Notes: generated by a model from the letters alone, not told the origin. A stretch of DNA of 64,000 nucleotides from Turicibacter sp. TJ11 (GCF_021497505.1 NZ_CP069349.1:1243131-1307130); one strand, 5' to 3'; shown: positions 27,284-36,439, counted from the first letter of the stretch. Made by a program: numbers and translations.

Positions 27284-27910
27284 TCACCTTCTTTCGTATC
27301 GCTTCATAGTGATTTTATCACCAGAAGACTGAACTTTTTTCATTCGACTATAAATATTATGAATAATTAACCCACCAATTGTAGTAACTCCAGATGCAAA
27401 TAAAATAGGTAGAAACACTTCACTTGGATTTTGTGAATGATACATATGTCTGACCCCAATAATGGTTGTTGGGATAATTGTAAAGCCTGCCGTGTTCATG
27501 ACTAGTAACGTATACATTTCAAAGCTTGGTTTACTCGGTTCAGGATTAGTTGCCTGCAACTCTTTCATTGCCTTCAATCCTGTTGGTGTTGCCGCACTTC
27601 CTAGCCCTAATAAATTACTGACCATATTCGTCGTTAAATATTTAAGCGCTGGGTGATCTGATTTTAAGTTTGGATATAAGAAACGAGTCACAGGTGTTAA
27701 AAGTTTACAGAGTCCATCTAACATTTTTGACTGACTAGCAACTTGTAAAATCCCCGTCCAAAATATCATAATTCCTGCTAAATACATAACTAAATTAATC
27801 GCATCTTGAGCTCCTGATAAAATAGTATTATTAACTTCACTTGTCGTTCCATTAAAAAAACTATAAACGATTCCAATCGTAAAAAGTCCCATCCAAATTT
27901 TATGAATCAT
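27284..27910 (-). CDS. spmA: Spore maturation protein A
   Basis: A 208-residue membrane protein of the nucleoside-recognition domain family. It begins MIHKIWMGLFTIGIVYSFFNG and contains the NLLGLGSAATPTGLKAMKEL motif typical of SpmA. Its ATG overlaps the dacB stop (TAATG), so translation is coupled. Together with SpmB it contributes to spore core dehydration and heat resistance. Confidence 0.94.
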   Translation of the reverse strand: MIHKIWMGLFTIGIVYSFFNGTTSEVNNTILSGAQDAINLVMYLAGIMIFWTGILQVASQSKMLDGLCKLLTPVTRFLYPNLKSDHPALKYLTTNMVSNLLGLGSAATPTGLKAMKELQATNPEPSKPSFEMYTLLVMNTAGFTIIPTTIIGVRHMYHSQNPSEVFLPILFASGVTTIGGLIIHNIYSRMKKVQSSGDKITMKRYERR

Positions 27911-29013
27911 TAGAAGGTCACCGCCCCTGTAAACCAGTTCATGAGTTTATCAAACCAAGATTGCCCTTCAATTTTCGGTGTAATAGCTTTATAAACAGGT
28001 ACTTTTTCTACAACCTCATTATTTAACAGAACTTCAAGTACTCCAACTTCATTATCTTTAGGCTTTTCATAAAGAGATAAATTAGTCGTAACTTTTTCAC
28101 TTCCATCTTTTTTAACGACAACATTTACTGTCTTGTTAACGTATAGTTTTTCATCTAACTTATGATTTTCGATTGTAATTTCTCCTGGTTCCATAATCGT
28201 TTGGACTTCATAATTATCAAATCCATAATTAAATAAACTCATGTGATCATTCCAGTCATCTCCGGCTTTAAGCGTGACAACAATGAGTTCCATCTCATCT
28301 TTTCTAGCAGATGTGACTAATGTACGTCTTGCTTGTTTAGTAAAGCCAGTTTTTCCACCAATCGCATACTCATAATAACCCGTTACTAACTTATGTTTAT
28401 TGTGCCAAACGTAAGTCATACCGTTTTTAGTCGTTGCTTTATGCGTTTTTGTTCCTGTTATCTCTCTAAAGATTGGATTATTCATGGCATATTGCATAAC
28501 AAGTGCCATATCTTTAGCCGTTGATAGATTATACGTTGTTTCATCCAACCCTGATGGATTTTGAAAAATACTATTGGTCATTCCAATTTCTTTAGCTTTT
28601 TCATTCATCATCTTTACAAAATCTGCTTCATTGCCTCCAACAAATTCTGCAATCGCCATTGCTGCATCGTTTCCTGATCTAAGCATTAATCCATATAGTA
28701 AATCAATTAACTTTACTTGATCACCTAACGTTAGATATAATGCTGATCCTTCTTGTCTTGTTACGTTATCGCTAATTTCAACCCATGCATCAAGCGGTGC
28801 ATTTTCGATAGCAACAACAGTCGTTAAAATTTTTGTAATACTTGCAATGTACATTTGATCATTTGCACATTTCTCGTATAACACTCGTCCCGTTGTTTGC
28901 TCCATTAAAATTCCACATTGAGAACTGATACCCATTGCTGATACTTTTTCTTGATTAATCATCAAGAAAGCCCCTAGTATCGCAACAATCAGTAGTCCTT
29001 TAATTTTTTTCAT
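27910..29013 (-). CDS. dacB: Sporulation D-alanyl-D-alanine carboxypeptidase (PBP5*-type)
   Basis: A 367-residue secreted or membrane-attached serine carboxypeptidase. A signal peptide (MKKIKGLLIVAILGAFLMI start) is followed by the penicillin-binding motifs S58-I-T-K61, S113-G-N115 and K221-T-G223. In Bacillus the homolog, PBP5*, trims spore-cortex peptidoglycan and lies directly before spmA and spmB, exactly as here; this supports DacB over other D,D-carboxypeptidases. The C-terminal part (about 280-367) is a beta-rich domain ending in an amphipathic, membrane-seeking helix (WFDKLMNWFTG). Expression is probably in the mother cell, but I find only a weak sigma-E-like site upstream. Confidence 0.9.
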   Translation of the reverse strand: MKKIKGLLIVAILGAFLMINQEKVSAMGISSQCGILMEQTTGRVLYEKCANDQMYIASITKILTTVVAIENAPLDAWVEISDNVTRQEGSALYLTLGDQVKLIDLLYGLMLRSGNDAAMAIAEFVGGNEADFVKMMNEKAKEIGMTNSIFQNPSGLDETTYNLSTAKDMALVMQYAMNNPIFREITGTKTHKATTKNGMTYVWHNKHKLVTGYYEYAIGGKTGFTKQARRTLVTSARKDEMELIVVTLKAGDDWNDHMSLFNYGFDNYEVQTIMEPGEITIENHKLDEKLYVNKTVNVVVKKDGSEKVTTNLSLYEKPKDNEVGVLEVLLNNEVVEKVPVYKAITPKIEGQSWFDKLMNWFTGAVTF

Positions 29014-29305
29014 CTTTTGCTCACCTCAGTCCTATAACTATTACAACTCTATGATAAACATGTTAAAAATATCAATGAATAAAAACGCCTCTTATGACAG
29101 ATTTTTAAGAATATTCTCGATTATTTTTTAAGGTGATTATTAAGATGAGTTTTTCATCTAAAAAACTATTGAAATCTAATTTCTAAGCAACCTATTAAAA
29201 ATAAAGATTATCCTTCACGTACAAAGACAGTCCATCAAGTGATTACTAGTTGAATTTTAAACTTTTCTTTGAAGAAAGTTCATCTCAAGTTTTATTGATG
29301 GAAAT

Positions 29306-29336
29306 AAAAAAGCTACCGATATGGTAGCTTTTTTTA
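29306..29336 (-). terminator. Terminator of the 47-residue protein gene
   Basis: AAAAAGCTACC/GGTAGCTTTTT stem around GATAT, with T-rich sequence following on the minus strand. It also separates this gene from dacB. Confidence 0.85.
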
Positions 29337-29480
29337 TTAATTATATGTTTTTTTAGGTTTTTTACCTTTTTTAAGTTTTGGTTTTGAGTCGTCTATAACT
29401 TCTGCGGCAATTTCCACATCAACTGTGTTTTGAGCTGCTTTTGCCTGACTTACTTTTTTACTTTTCGGATCTCTTGGCAT
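29337..29480 (-). CDS. 47-residue basic protein with a spore-protease-like site, candidate SASP-type protein
   Basis: A complete small frame with ATG at 29480-29478 and stop at 29337-29339. A strong AGGAGG lies about seven bases upstream and a terminator follows directly. The product starts MPRDPKSKKVSQAKAAQ, contains V-E-I-A-A-E-V in the middle, and ends in a lysine-rich tail (KKGKKPKKTYN). EIAAE fits the recognition pattern of the germination protease GPR, (T/E)(I/F)A-x-E, which cuts small acid-soluble spore proteins. A sigma-G-type promoter precedes it (29517-29545). I do not recognise a named family. The sporulation setting and the site suggest a spore-core protein degraded at germination; this is inference. 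Confidence 0.6.
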   Translation of the reverse strand: MPRDPKSKKVSQAKAAQNTVDVEIAAEVIDDSKPKLKKGKKPKKTYN

Positions 29481-29516
29481 ACTAAAGCCTCCTTTAATAT
29501 AACTAAGTTACACTTA

Positions 29517-29545
29517 TAGTATGCCCAAATACCATCGCTCTATTT
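29517..29545 (-). promoter_or_regulatory. Sigma-G-type promoter of the 47-residue protein gene
   Basis: On the minus strand AAATA (29545-29541), a 17-base spacer and CATACTA (29523-29517), close to the sigma-G consensus. CATACTATA also fits a sigma-K -10, so the sigma factor is not certain. The -35 region lies at the very end of scpB. Confidence 0.5.
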
Positions 29546-29546
29546 A

Positions 29547-30122
29547 CTACTCTTCTGATATGCTAAATAGATCCGTTTCTTCCTCTAAATTAAAATCTGG
29601 AGCAACAAATGGAAGCTCTGGTAACTCTTCTAATGTTTTTATCCCAAAATAATCTAAAAAATCATCGGTTGTTCGAAATAAAATAGGTCGTCCAGGTCCT
29701 TCTAAACGTCCCGCTTCTTCAATTAGCGAAAATGTTAATAATTTCCTTAATACATTATCACTACTTGCTCCGCGAATATTTTCAATTTCATGACGTGTAA
29801 TAGGTTGACGATACGCAATAATCGCCAACACTTCTAAAGCTGCATTGGTTAACCCACGCTGATTTGGATTTTGAATGAGGCGCTTTAAATAAATGGCGTG
29901 ATCTTTTTTAGTCGTCATTTTGTAGACACCTGCAACTTCAATAATATCAAACCCACTGCTAATTGACGAATAACGCTCTCTTAATTCAATTAATAGTGAT
30001 TTAATTTCAACCTCATTAACATCCAGTACATACTCTAATTGCTGTGTACTAATTCCTTCATCACCTACAGCAAATAATAACCCTTCTAAGATACCTAAAC
30101 GTTCTTGTCTAAACAACTTCAT
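29547..30122 (-). CDS. scpB: Segregation and condensation protein B
   Basis: A protein of about 191 residues, the partner of ScpA and SMC in chromosome condensation and segregation. Two winged-helix domains make up residues 1-160; the LEVLAIIAYRQPITRHEIENIRG motif is typical. The start overlaps the end of scpA by about 14 bases and no ideal ribosome binding site sets it; the ATG at 30122 is the simplest choice, and a TTG nine bases further in is possible. The scpA-scpB pairing is standard. Confidence 0.94.
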   Translation of the reverse strand: MKLFRQERLGILEGLLFAVGDEGISTQQLEYVLDVNEVEIKSLLIELRERYSSISSGFDIIEVAGVYKMTTKKDHAIYLKRLIQNPNQRGLTNAALEVLAIIAYRQPITRHEIENIRGASSDNVLRKLLTFSLIEEAGRLEGPGRPILFRTTDDFLDYFGIKTLEELPELPFVAPDFNLEEETDLFSISEE

Positions 30123-30843
30123 CACCTTCTAAACTTGAAATATAAATGTCCTCATAATAATTTTGTTGAGAAATACTGATTTGATTTGCTTTCACCAGTT
30201 CAAGTAATGCTAAAAAGGTCACAACGATATATTCTTTATCAAATTGCTCAAATAAACTTATAAATGCAACACGCTTTTTATACTTTAATTGTTGGCTCAG
30301 TGATTTCATTCGATCTTCAACTGAAACACTTTGTGGCACAATTCTTGTCTTTAATGGTTTAGCTAATTTATGACGACGCAATAATTTTTCGAAGGCAGAA
30401 ATTAACTGCTCAACTTGAAGATTTTGTGGAAGTTTTGTTTCTTGATCAATATAATCTGAGAAATCAATAGGTGGCTTAGTGAAAAACTGCCCACGCTCTT
30501 CTTCTAGTTCTCGTAATTCTTTCGTTACCTCTTTATATTGCTGGTATTCAACTAAACGTTGAATTAAAGCTTCTCTTGAATCCTCTTCATATTCATCTTC
30601 TATTTCAACGACCTGTTTCGGTAATAAGCTCTTACTTTTAATTTCGATTAAAGTTGCAGCCATTACTAAATATTCTGAAGCAATTTCAAGCTGCAAGTTC
30701 TCCATGGCATGAATATAATCTAAGTACTGCTGCGTAATCTCGGCAATTTTTATATCATAAATATTAACTTTAGCTTCTTTTAATAAATGTAAAAGCAGAT
30801 CAAGTGGCCCTTCAAACGCATCAATTCGTACTTCATAACTCAT
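30109..30843 (-). CDS. scpA: Segregation and condensation protein A
   Basis: A 244-residue kleisin subunit of the SMC-ScpAB condensin. It starts MSYEVRIDAFEGPLDLLLHL, the conserved ScpA N-terminus that binds SMC, has a charged middle (about 80-140), and ends in a C-terminal winged helix. It is the first gene of the scpAB unit and has a clear sigma-A promoter. It sits upstream of the dacB-spmAB genes, as in Bacillus. Confidence 0.95.
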   Translation of the reverse strand: MSYEVRIDAFEGPLDLLLHLLKEAKVNIYDIKIAEITQQYLDYIHAMENLQLEIASEYLVMAATLIEIKSKSLLPKQVVEIEDEYEEDSREALIQRLVEYQQYKEVTKELRELEEERGQFFTKPPIDFSDYIDQETKLPQNLQVEQLISAFEKLLRRHKLAKPLKTRIVPQSVSVEDRMKSLSQQLKYKKRVAFISLFEQFDKEYIVVTFLALLELVKANQISISQQNYYEDIYISSLEGDEVV

Positions 30844-30877
30844 AACCCACCTACTTCCTACTTAATAACATTTCTTA

Positions 30878-30906
30878 ATTGTAACGAATTTTTAGTATTT
30901 TCACAA
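30878..30906 (-). promoter_or_regulatory. Sigma-A promoter of scpAB
   Basis: On the minus strand TTGTGA (30906-30901), a 17-base spacer and TACAAT (30883-30878). Confidence 0.7.
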
Positions 30907-31196
30907 TAAGTCTTATGAAAAAATCACTTTTCCTTTTATAGACAGTTATATCCGTGGTCATAGGTCGTTAAACATAAAAGAATTTCTTTTCATCACCTTA
31001 CTAACAAGGTGGATTCTGTTTCTTCACTTATATATCAGTCAACATTCATTTTTAAAATCTTAAAACTTTTAATCTTTATTCTTAACTTGAAATCGTTGGC
31101 TGATTGGCTGTCTTAATCTTAAAAAATTCTTTAACTAAAACTGAAATAAAATAACGAAAGACATCTTTATCCTTTCTTAAAAAAACATAACTATAA
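30907..31196. other. Non-coding gap upstream of scpA
   Basis: About 290 bases with no credible frame. The only visible structure is a short hairpin, CACCTT/AAGGTG, near 30999-31015. Confidence 0.5.
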
Positions 31197-31237
31197 AAAA
31201 ATTTCCTCACCGTAATTTTGTAACAGTGAGGAAATTA
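31197..31237 (-). terminator. Terminator of the spoVA operon
   Basis: AATTTCCTCAC (31200-31210) pairs with GTGAGGAAATT (31226-31236); a T run follows on the minus strand. Confidence 0.85.
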
Positions 31238-31239
31238 TA

Positions 31240-32703
31240 TTATTCAGGTTGTGATTTTTTTTCATCCTGTCTTTTACTATGATTATAGCGATAAGGAATT
31301 GGATAACGAATAATAGCTTTTAATAATCCTTTAAAGTCAAATGGAATTAATGGATATAAGTATGGTTTACCGAAGCTTTTCATTGTTGCTAAGAAAATAA
31401 ATCCTCCAATAATGGTTCCAAGGTAACCCCAAATTCCAAGTAAAGCTGTTCCAACAATAATAAATAGCTTAAAGAGTTTATTAGCAAGCCCTAATTCATA
31501 ACTTGGTGTAACAAACGACCCTAAAGCTCCTATAGCTACATAAAATAAAATTTCAGGTCCAAATAATCCAACATCAACCGCTACTTGTCCAATTAAAATA
31601 GCTGATACGATCCCAAGTGCTGATGAAATGGCATTCGGAGTATGAATAGATGCCATACGTAAAAACTCAATCCCAATTTCACCCGAGATTACTTGAAGAA
31701 CAAGTGGAATATTTCCTTCTTCTTGCGGTCCGAGGAAGTTGAAAAAGTCTGGTAAATACTCTGGATGTAAGACAAATAACAACCATGTTGGCATTAAGAA
31801 GATTGAAACAATAATCCCGGCATAACGAATTAATCTTAAAAATGTTCCAACAGCAGGGGTTTGGCGATACTCTTCTACACTTGTTAAATGATCAAATAGC
31901 GTCACAGGTCCTAACATGACACTTGGTGAAGTATCAACCACGATAGCTACCATTCCTTGATATAAGTGCGCAGCAACAACGTCAGGACGCTCAGTGTATC
32001 GAACAAGCGGGAACGGATTATACACTTGATTCGTGATAAACTCTTCTAATTCCTTATCCGTCATCGTTAATCCATCAACCTTCACTTGTTCAATACGATG
32101 TTTCACTTCACTAACCACTTGAGGATCAGCGATATCTTCGATATACATTAAGACAACGTCAGTTTTCGACTGATCGCCAACTTTCAAAATAATATTTCGA
32201 AGTTTTCCTGTTCGAATTCGTCGACGTGTTAAAGCTGTGTTAACAATGACGTTCTCCGTATATCCATCTCTTGATCCTCGGACTGTTTTTTCTGTATCTG
32301 GTTCCGATGGACCACGACCTGGATAGCTTCGAACATCAACAACAAAAGCTTGTGTTTCATCATCAACAACCACAGCAATTAGTCCACTTAACACTGCTGT
32401 ACAAATATCATCAATTTTATCTGTGACACTAACTTGTTGATGAACTAATCGATTATGAATCGTTTGAAAAACATCGTTATCAGGATGTGGCAAGCTATTT
32501 AATAATAATAACTGAGTCATTAAATCGACAACTAATTCTGAGTCAATCAATCCAGTAACATAATAAAACTGAACTCGTCGCTCCATAACAACAATTTCAC
32601 GTTGACCAACATCAAAACTCTTGCCGATACCTAGATTGTCTTCTAATATCTTTTGTGTTTCATTGATATCCTTCTCAACAGATACATGTGCATCATCTGC
32701 CAT
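31240..32703 (-). CDS. spoVAF: Stage V sporulation protein AF (GerA-family)
   Basis: A 487-residue protein of the GerAA/SpoVAF family. Residues about 1-285 are a soluble domain with the family motifs VLSGLIAVVVDD, PGRGPSEPDTEKTVRGSRDGY and RTGKLRN. The C-terminal part has about four membrane segments with PFLGPQEEGNIPL-like and SALGIVSAILIGQVAVD sequences. SpoVAF is made in the forespore and contributes to germination and dipicolinic acid release. It is the last gene of the spoVA operon, as in Bacillus, with AAAGGTGGGA before the ATG. Confidence 0.94.
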   Translation of the reverse strand: MADDAHVSVEKDINETQKILEDNLGIGKSFDVGQREIVVMERRVQFYYVTGLIDSELVVDLMTQLLLLNSLPHPDNDVFQTIHNRLVHQQVSVTDKIDDICTAVLSGLIAVVVDDETQAFVVDVRSYPGRGPSEPDTEKTVRGSRDGYTENVIVNTALTRRRIRTGKLRNIILKVGDQSKTDVVLMYIEDIADPQVVSEVKHRIEQVKVDGLTMTDKELEEFITNQVYNPFPLVRYTERPDVVAAHLYQGMVAIVVDTSPSVMLGPVTLFDHLTSVEEYRQTPAVGTFLRLIRYAGIIVSIFLMPTWLLFVLHPEYLPDFFNFLGPQEEGNIPLVLQVISGEIGIEFLRMASIHTPNAISSALGIVSAILIGQVAVDVGLFGPEILFYVAIGALGSFVTPSYELGLANKLFKLFIIVGTALLGIWGYLGTIIGGFIFLATMKSFGKPYLYPLIPFDFKGLLKAIIRYPIPYRYNHSKRQDEKKSQPE

Positions 32704-32743
32704 AGTATCCCACCTTTCCCTGATTAAATCTATCTTTAACCTC

Positions 32744-33094
32744 TCATCCTTTTGGTTTAAATATTAAAGCAACGATAAAGGCAAACAAAATGGCTGCCGT
32801 AATTCCGGCTGCCGTTAAATCAAACATTCCCATTCCAATTCCAATAAATCCTAATTGTTCTGATTTTTCCATTGCACCATGAATAATCGAATGTCCGAAA
32901 CTCATAATGGGAAGTTGTGCACCTGCTCCTGCAAATTTAATCAGCTGATCGTATAACCCAAACACATCAAGTGCTGCACCTACTACAACAAATCCGCACG
33001 TAATATGTGCAGGTGTCAATTTAAAATAATCTAAGATTAATTGTCCGATAGCGCAAATTGCACCTCCAACAACAAAAGCTTTTAAGAACATCAT
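32744..33094 (-). CDS. spoVAE: Stage V sporulation protein AE
   Basis: A 116-residue membrane protein with three or four hydrophobic segments and the conserved [24 protein letters not shown] and [15 protein letters not shown] segments. With SpoVAC it forms the membrane part of the channel that moves calcium-dipicolinate into the spore. Only one AE gene is present, the short SpoVAEb type. The start may be the first or second ATG of a tandem pair. It is 50 bases downstream of spoVAD. Confidence 0.93.
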   Translation of the reverse strand: MMFLKAFVVGGAICAIGQLILDYFKLTPAHITCGFVVVGAALDVFGLYDQLIKFAGAGAQLPIMSFGHSIIHGAMEKSEQLGFIGIGMGMFDLTAAGITAAILFAFIVALIFKPKG

Positions 33095-33138
33095 CTGTAT
33101 AATCGCTTCCTTTTTTGTTAAATTATTTTCATTTCATC

Positions 33139-34143
33139 TCAATCTTCAGCGCACAAAGCAACTGCATGTGCAATACACGGAATTGTCTCTTTTTGCTGAA
33201 CAATAAGTGGATTTAATAAAGCTCCTGTAGCAACAACTAGCACACGTTTTAATTTTTTCTCTTCAAGTAACTTTTTAATATGTCCATAAGTTACTACTGC
33301 ACAACAACCACAGCCACTACCACCAGAAAAAACTGATTGATCCTCAGAATAGATGAGTTTTCCACAATCATTATGTTGTTGGCTAATATCGTAGCCTTCC
33401 TGTTTTAGAATATCAATCAAAATAGGGCTTCCACATCTCGCTAAATCACCCGTTAAGATTAGATCATAATATGACGGCTCTACCCCTAAATCTTTAAAAT
33501 GTTGTTTAATTGTTTGAGCAGCTGCTGGCGCCATAGCCGATCCCATATCTAACGGATTTTTTTGAGCAGCATCTACAATAAAACCAACGGTTCCAGACTC
33601 AATGCGAATCTTTGTTCTTTTATGACTAACTAATGCCACACCTGAACCTGTTACCGTATATTGTGCTGTTTCAGGTTTTGGTCCTCCGTATTCAGTAGGA
33701 TTTCTAAATTGACGTTCTGCGGATGAATTATGACTGCTTGTCGCTGCCAGAGCAATTTTAGCACTATCACTATCTATAAAAATGGAACTAAGTAATAATG
33801 ACTCCATCGCAGTTGAACAAGCACCATAAACCCCAAAAAAAGGTATATCCATTTCTCTAAATGCATAGTGAGTAGGAACAATTTGATTGACTAAATCACC
33901 CGCAAATGCTACTGTCACATCATTTTCCTTTAACTGAGCTTTCGTTAAAGCTTGATGAATAGCACTTCTCATGAGTTGAGACTCAGCTTGTTCCCATGAT
34001 TTTTGCCCACAATATGGATCATCGTACAAGACATCAAAATCATCTTTTAACGGTCCTTGTGATTCTAATGGCCCAACGGCAGTTCCTGTTTCTAATAGGA
34101 AAACACTATTATTAAATTTCCAAGATTGACTTCCAACCTTCAT
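33139..34143 (-). CDS. spoVAD: Stage V sporulation protein AD
   Basis: A 334-residue thiolase-fold protein that binds dipicolinic acid and plugs the SpoVAC-AE channel from outside the inner spore membrane. The ATG at 34143 is preferred because AAAGG lies nine bases upstream. Visible family segments are FFGVYGACSTAMESLLL, with the conserved cysteine, and the glycine/cysteine-rich GGSGCGCCAVVTYGHI near residue 275. Length and position between spoVAC and spoVAE are standard. Confidence 0.95.
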   Translation of the reverse strand: MKVGSQSWKFNNSVFLLETGTAVGPLESQGPLKDDFDVLYDDPYCGQKSWEQAESQLMRSAIHQALTKAQLKENDVTVAFAGDLVNQIVPTHYAFREMDIPFFGVYGACSTAMESLLLSSIFIDSDSAKIALAATSSHNSSAERQFRNPTEYGGPKPETAQYTVTGSGVALVSHKRTKIRIESGTVGFIVDAAQKNPLDMGSAMAPAAAQTIKQHFKDLGVEPSYYDLILTGDLARCGSPILIDILKQEGYDISQQHNDCGKLIYSEDQSVFSGGSGCGCCAVVTYGHIKKLLEEKKLKRVLVVATGALLNPLIVQQKETIPCIAHAVALCAED

Positions 34144-34182
34144 GACTATCATCCTTTCTTGGCCGCTTTTTATTCATACTTT

Positions 34183-34677
34183 TCATTGAAGATAAAAACA
34201 AGCTAATGTCATCATTTTCTCTAATTGTGGGACAATATTAAATTCAAGTAATAAGTAACGAATACTCCCAAACACATAAGCAGAAATAACTGCAAATACG
34301 ATTACAGCTCCAGCTAACTTAAATAAATTCGTTGCTATTCCTAGTATCACACCTTCACTTTTGCTTTCTAACGCAGCTGCTGTTAATGAGTTGGCAAATC
34401 CACTAATTGGAACAAACGCTCCTGCTTTAGCCATTTGACCAAACTCATCATAAACACCTAACCCTGTTAAAATAGATGCAATTAAAATTACTGTGACAAG
34501 TGCCAGTGTACTCGCTGTATCACGAACAAATCCAAACCAACGAATATAAATTTCAATTAATACTTGCCCAAATACACAAATGAGTCCACCGAAGAAAAAT
34601 GATACGCCTGCATTTTTTAAATAATTTGGTTTAACTTCATGACTTTTGATAATTTCTTCATATTTTTTCGTTTTCAC
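34183..34677 (-). CDS. spoVAC: Stage V sporulation protein AC
   Basis: A 164-residue membrane protein starting with GTG after GAGGAGTGGTGA. It has four or five membrane segments, with AGVSFFFGGLICVFGQVL, GLGVYDEFGQMAKAGAFVPISGFANS and GIATNLFKLAGAVIVF segments that define SpoVAC. It is a pore component for calcium-dipicolinate. It is the first spoVA gene here: spoVAA and spoVAB, which precede it in Bacillus, are absent, and sigF ends just upstream behind a terminator. A sigma-G-type promoter lies before it. Confidence 0.94.
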   Translation of the reverse strand: MKTKKYEEIIKSHEVKPNYLKNAGVSFFFGGLICVFGQVLIEIYIRWFGFVRDTASTLALVTVILIASILTGLGVYDEFGQMAKAGAFVPISGFANSLTAAALESKSEGVILGIATNLFKLAGAVIVFAVISAYVFGSIRYLLLEFNIVPQLEKMMTLACFYLQ

Positions 34678-34715
34678 GCTTAGTCACCACTCCTCAAAAA
34701 TTAAACTCTACTCTT

Positions 34716-34744
34716 TAATATGACTTTTTTTCTAAAAATTATGA
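34716..34744 (-). promoter_or_regulatory. Sigma-G-type promoter of spoVAC-AD-AE-AF
   Basis: On the minus strand TCATA (34744-34740), a 17-base spacer and CATATTA (34722-34716), matching sigma-G consensus elements. This fits the known forespore expression of spoVA. Confidence 0.6.
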
Positions 34745-34790
34745 GCTTTGAACTTAAAATCGCTAATAAACTCATATTTTGTTATCAACA

Positions 34791-34827
34791 AAAAAAGATT
34801 GTTATCTTTTGATAACAATCTTTTTTA
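34791..34827 (-). terminator. Terminator of the spoIIA operon
   Basis: AAAAAAGATTGTTATC pairs with GATAACAATCTTTTTT around a TTTT loop; T-rich on the minus strand. It separates sigF from spoVAC. Confidence 0.9.
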
Positions 34828-35535
34828 AGTCGTCATTTTTTCTTTTAATTCTTTTAATATCTTTTTTTCAAGTCGTGAAACAGCCACTTGATTAATTTCT
34901 AATCGCTTGGCTACTTCTGATTGCGTGTATCCTAAATCAAAGCGTAAATAAATTAGCATTCTTTCCATTGGATCTAATCCTGAAACAAGTTGCTTTAAGA
35001 CAATTTTTTGTTCTAAACTCATTCCTTCTTGATGATTTGGAATACGTTCAATTAAAGGCATATCTTCTTTTTCATAATTATCTAAAGAAGCCACGTTCAT
35101 CGGGGCATTCATTGCTAAAATGATTTGTTCTTCCGATAATTCAGTTACCTCCGATAGTTCCTTAATGGTTGGCTCTCTTTCTAGACTTTTAGTGAGTTGG
35201 TCTTTAGCTTCTTGAATCTTATGCAAATTACTTTTAATACTACGACTAATTTTAATCGGACTTTGTTCTCGAATAAATGCTTTAATCTCTCCAATAATGA
35301 GTGGAATTGCATAAGTAGATAAGGTCGTGTCATACGAAGCGTCGAATTGATTGATCGATTTTAATAATCCCATACATCCGATTTGAAAAAGATCATCCTT
35401 CTCCACGTCAAGATGAGCAAATTTATGTACGACTGACCAAACTAAATCCATATGATTCTTTACTAAAGTTAATTTCGCTTCTTCATCACCACTTTGAGCT
35501 TTCTTAATAAGCTCTTGAATTTCTTTTTTATTCAT
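34825..35535 (-). CDS. sigF: Forespore RNA polymerase sigma factor SigF
   Basis: A protein of about 236 residues starting at the ATG at 35535, with GAGGGA eight bases upstream; an in-frame ATG at 35550 has a poorer site. It directs the first forespore-specific transcription. Region 2 is visible as DLFQIGCMGLLKSINQFD, and the region 4 helix-turn-helix as YTQSEVAKRLEINQVAVSRLEKK. It follows spoIIAB by about 45 bases in the conserved spoIIAA-spoIIAB-sigF order. Its activity should be held by SpoIIAB and released by dephosphorylated SpoIIAA. Confidence 0.96.
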   Translation of the reverse strand: MNKKEIQELIKKAQSGDEEAKLTLVKNHMDLVWSVVHKFAHLDVEKDDLFQIGCMGLLKSINQFDASYDTTLSTYAIPLIIGEIKAFIREQSPIKISRSIKSNLHKIQEAKDQLTKSLEREPTIKELSEVTELSEEQIILAMNAPMNVASLDNYEKEDMPLIERIPNHQEGMSLEQKIVLKQLVSGLDPMERMLIYLRFDLGYTQSEVAKRLEINQVAVSRLEKKILKELKEKMTT

Positions 35536-35580
35536 GTAACCATCCCTCATGCCCTGTCATTTAAGTATCATGTTTTCATG

Positions 35581-36021
35581 CTACTTCGTTGATGAATCTA
35601 TAGGTAAAAATTCTTTTTCAAACGAAATGGTTGTTCCAACACCTAAAGCAGAATGAACTTCAAATTGATCACTGAATGACTCCATAATCATAAATCCTAA
35701 TCCACTACGTTCCTCTTCTTGCTTAGTTGTATAAAGTGGCTGTTTAGCTAATTCAATATTTTCAATCCCTTTTCCAAAATCTTGGATGACTACTTTTAAA
35801 CGACGCCCAACAATACTTGCCTTCATGTCAATAATGCCCTCTTCATTGTCTTCATATCCATGAATAATGGCATTTGTAACCCCTTCCGAGACAATCGTTT
35901 TAATTTCATTTAATTCGTTCGCACTTGGATCAAGCGGTGTAACAAATCCAATAATTACTAGCCTTGCAAAACTCTCATTAATACTTTTTGCAGGAAATTG
36001 TAAATGCACTTCATTATTCAT
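35581..36021 (-). CDS. spoIIAB: Anti-sigma F factor and protein kinase SpoIIAB
   Basis: A protein of about 146 residues, with the ATG at 36021 one base after the spoIIAA stop and AGGGGG upstream. It is a GHKL-fold kinase that binds sigma-F and phosphorylates SpoIIAA. The N box reads SEGVTNAIIHGYED, the G1 box DFGKGI, and the G2 box RSGLGFMIM. Length and order are as in Bacillus. Confidence 0.96.
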   Translation of the reverse strand: MNNEVHLQFPAKSINESFARLVIIGFVTPLDPSANELNEIKTIVSEGVTNAIIHGYEDNEEGIIDMKASIVGRRLKVVIQDFGKGIENIELAKQPLYTTKQEEERSGLGFMIMESFSDQFEVHSALGVGTTISFEKEFLPIDSSTK

Positions 36022-36022
36022 A

Positions 36023-36376
36023 TTATGCAATCCCCCTAATTACAGACTCTAGTTGTGAGTCATCGTTAATTACTTTTATAATTTTTGAAAGCCCCGATAA
36101 TTCAAAAACTTTTGAAACTAATGGTTTCATCCCAATAACCATAACTGATCCATTAATTGCTTTTAATTGATTATATCGTCCTAATATAATTCCAATTCCT
36201 GAACTATCCATAAAATCTAAATGTTTAAGATTAAAAACGATATGTTTAATCTGTGACTCACTCATCACAGTGTTAAGTCGACTGCGTAATTGATCAGATG
36301 TGTGGTGATCTAGTTCACCATTTAAATTTACATATAACACTTGATTTTCTACATAAAGCGAGACTGTTATACTCAT
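36023..36376 (-). CDS. spoIIAA: Anti-anti-sigma factor SpoIIAA
   Basis: A 117-residue STAS-domain protein. The phosphorylated serine is S58 in FMDSSGIGIILGRY, the same position as in Bacillus. Unphosphorylated SpoIIAA frees sigma-F from SpoIIAB in the forespore. It is the first gene of the spoIIA operon; a Spo0A box lies about 65 bases upstream of its start. Confidence 0.96.
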   Translation of the reverse strand: MSITVSLYVENQVLYVNLNGELDHHTSDQLRSRLNTVMSESQIKHIVFNLKHLDFMDSSGIGIILGRYNQLKAINGSVMVIGMKPLVSKVFELSGLSKIIKVINDDSQLESVIRGIA

Positions 36377-36439
36377 GATAATCCCCTTCCCGTGCTAGAT
36401 TAAGTTCATTTTAAATGAAAAGCTATCAGAATATGTTAC

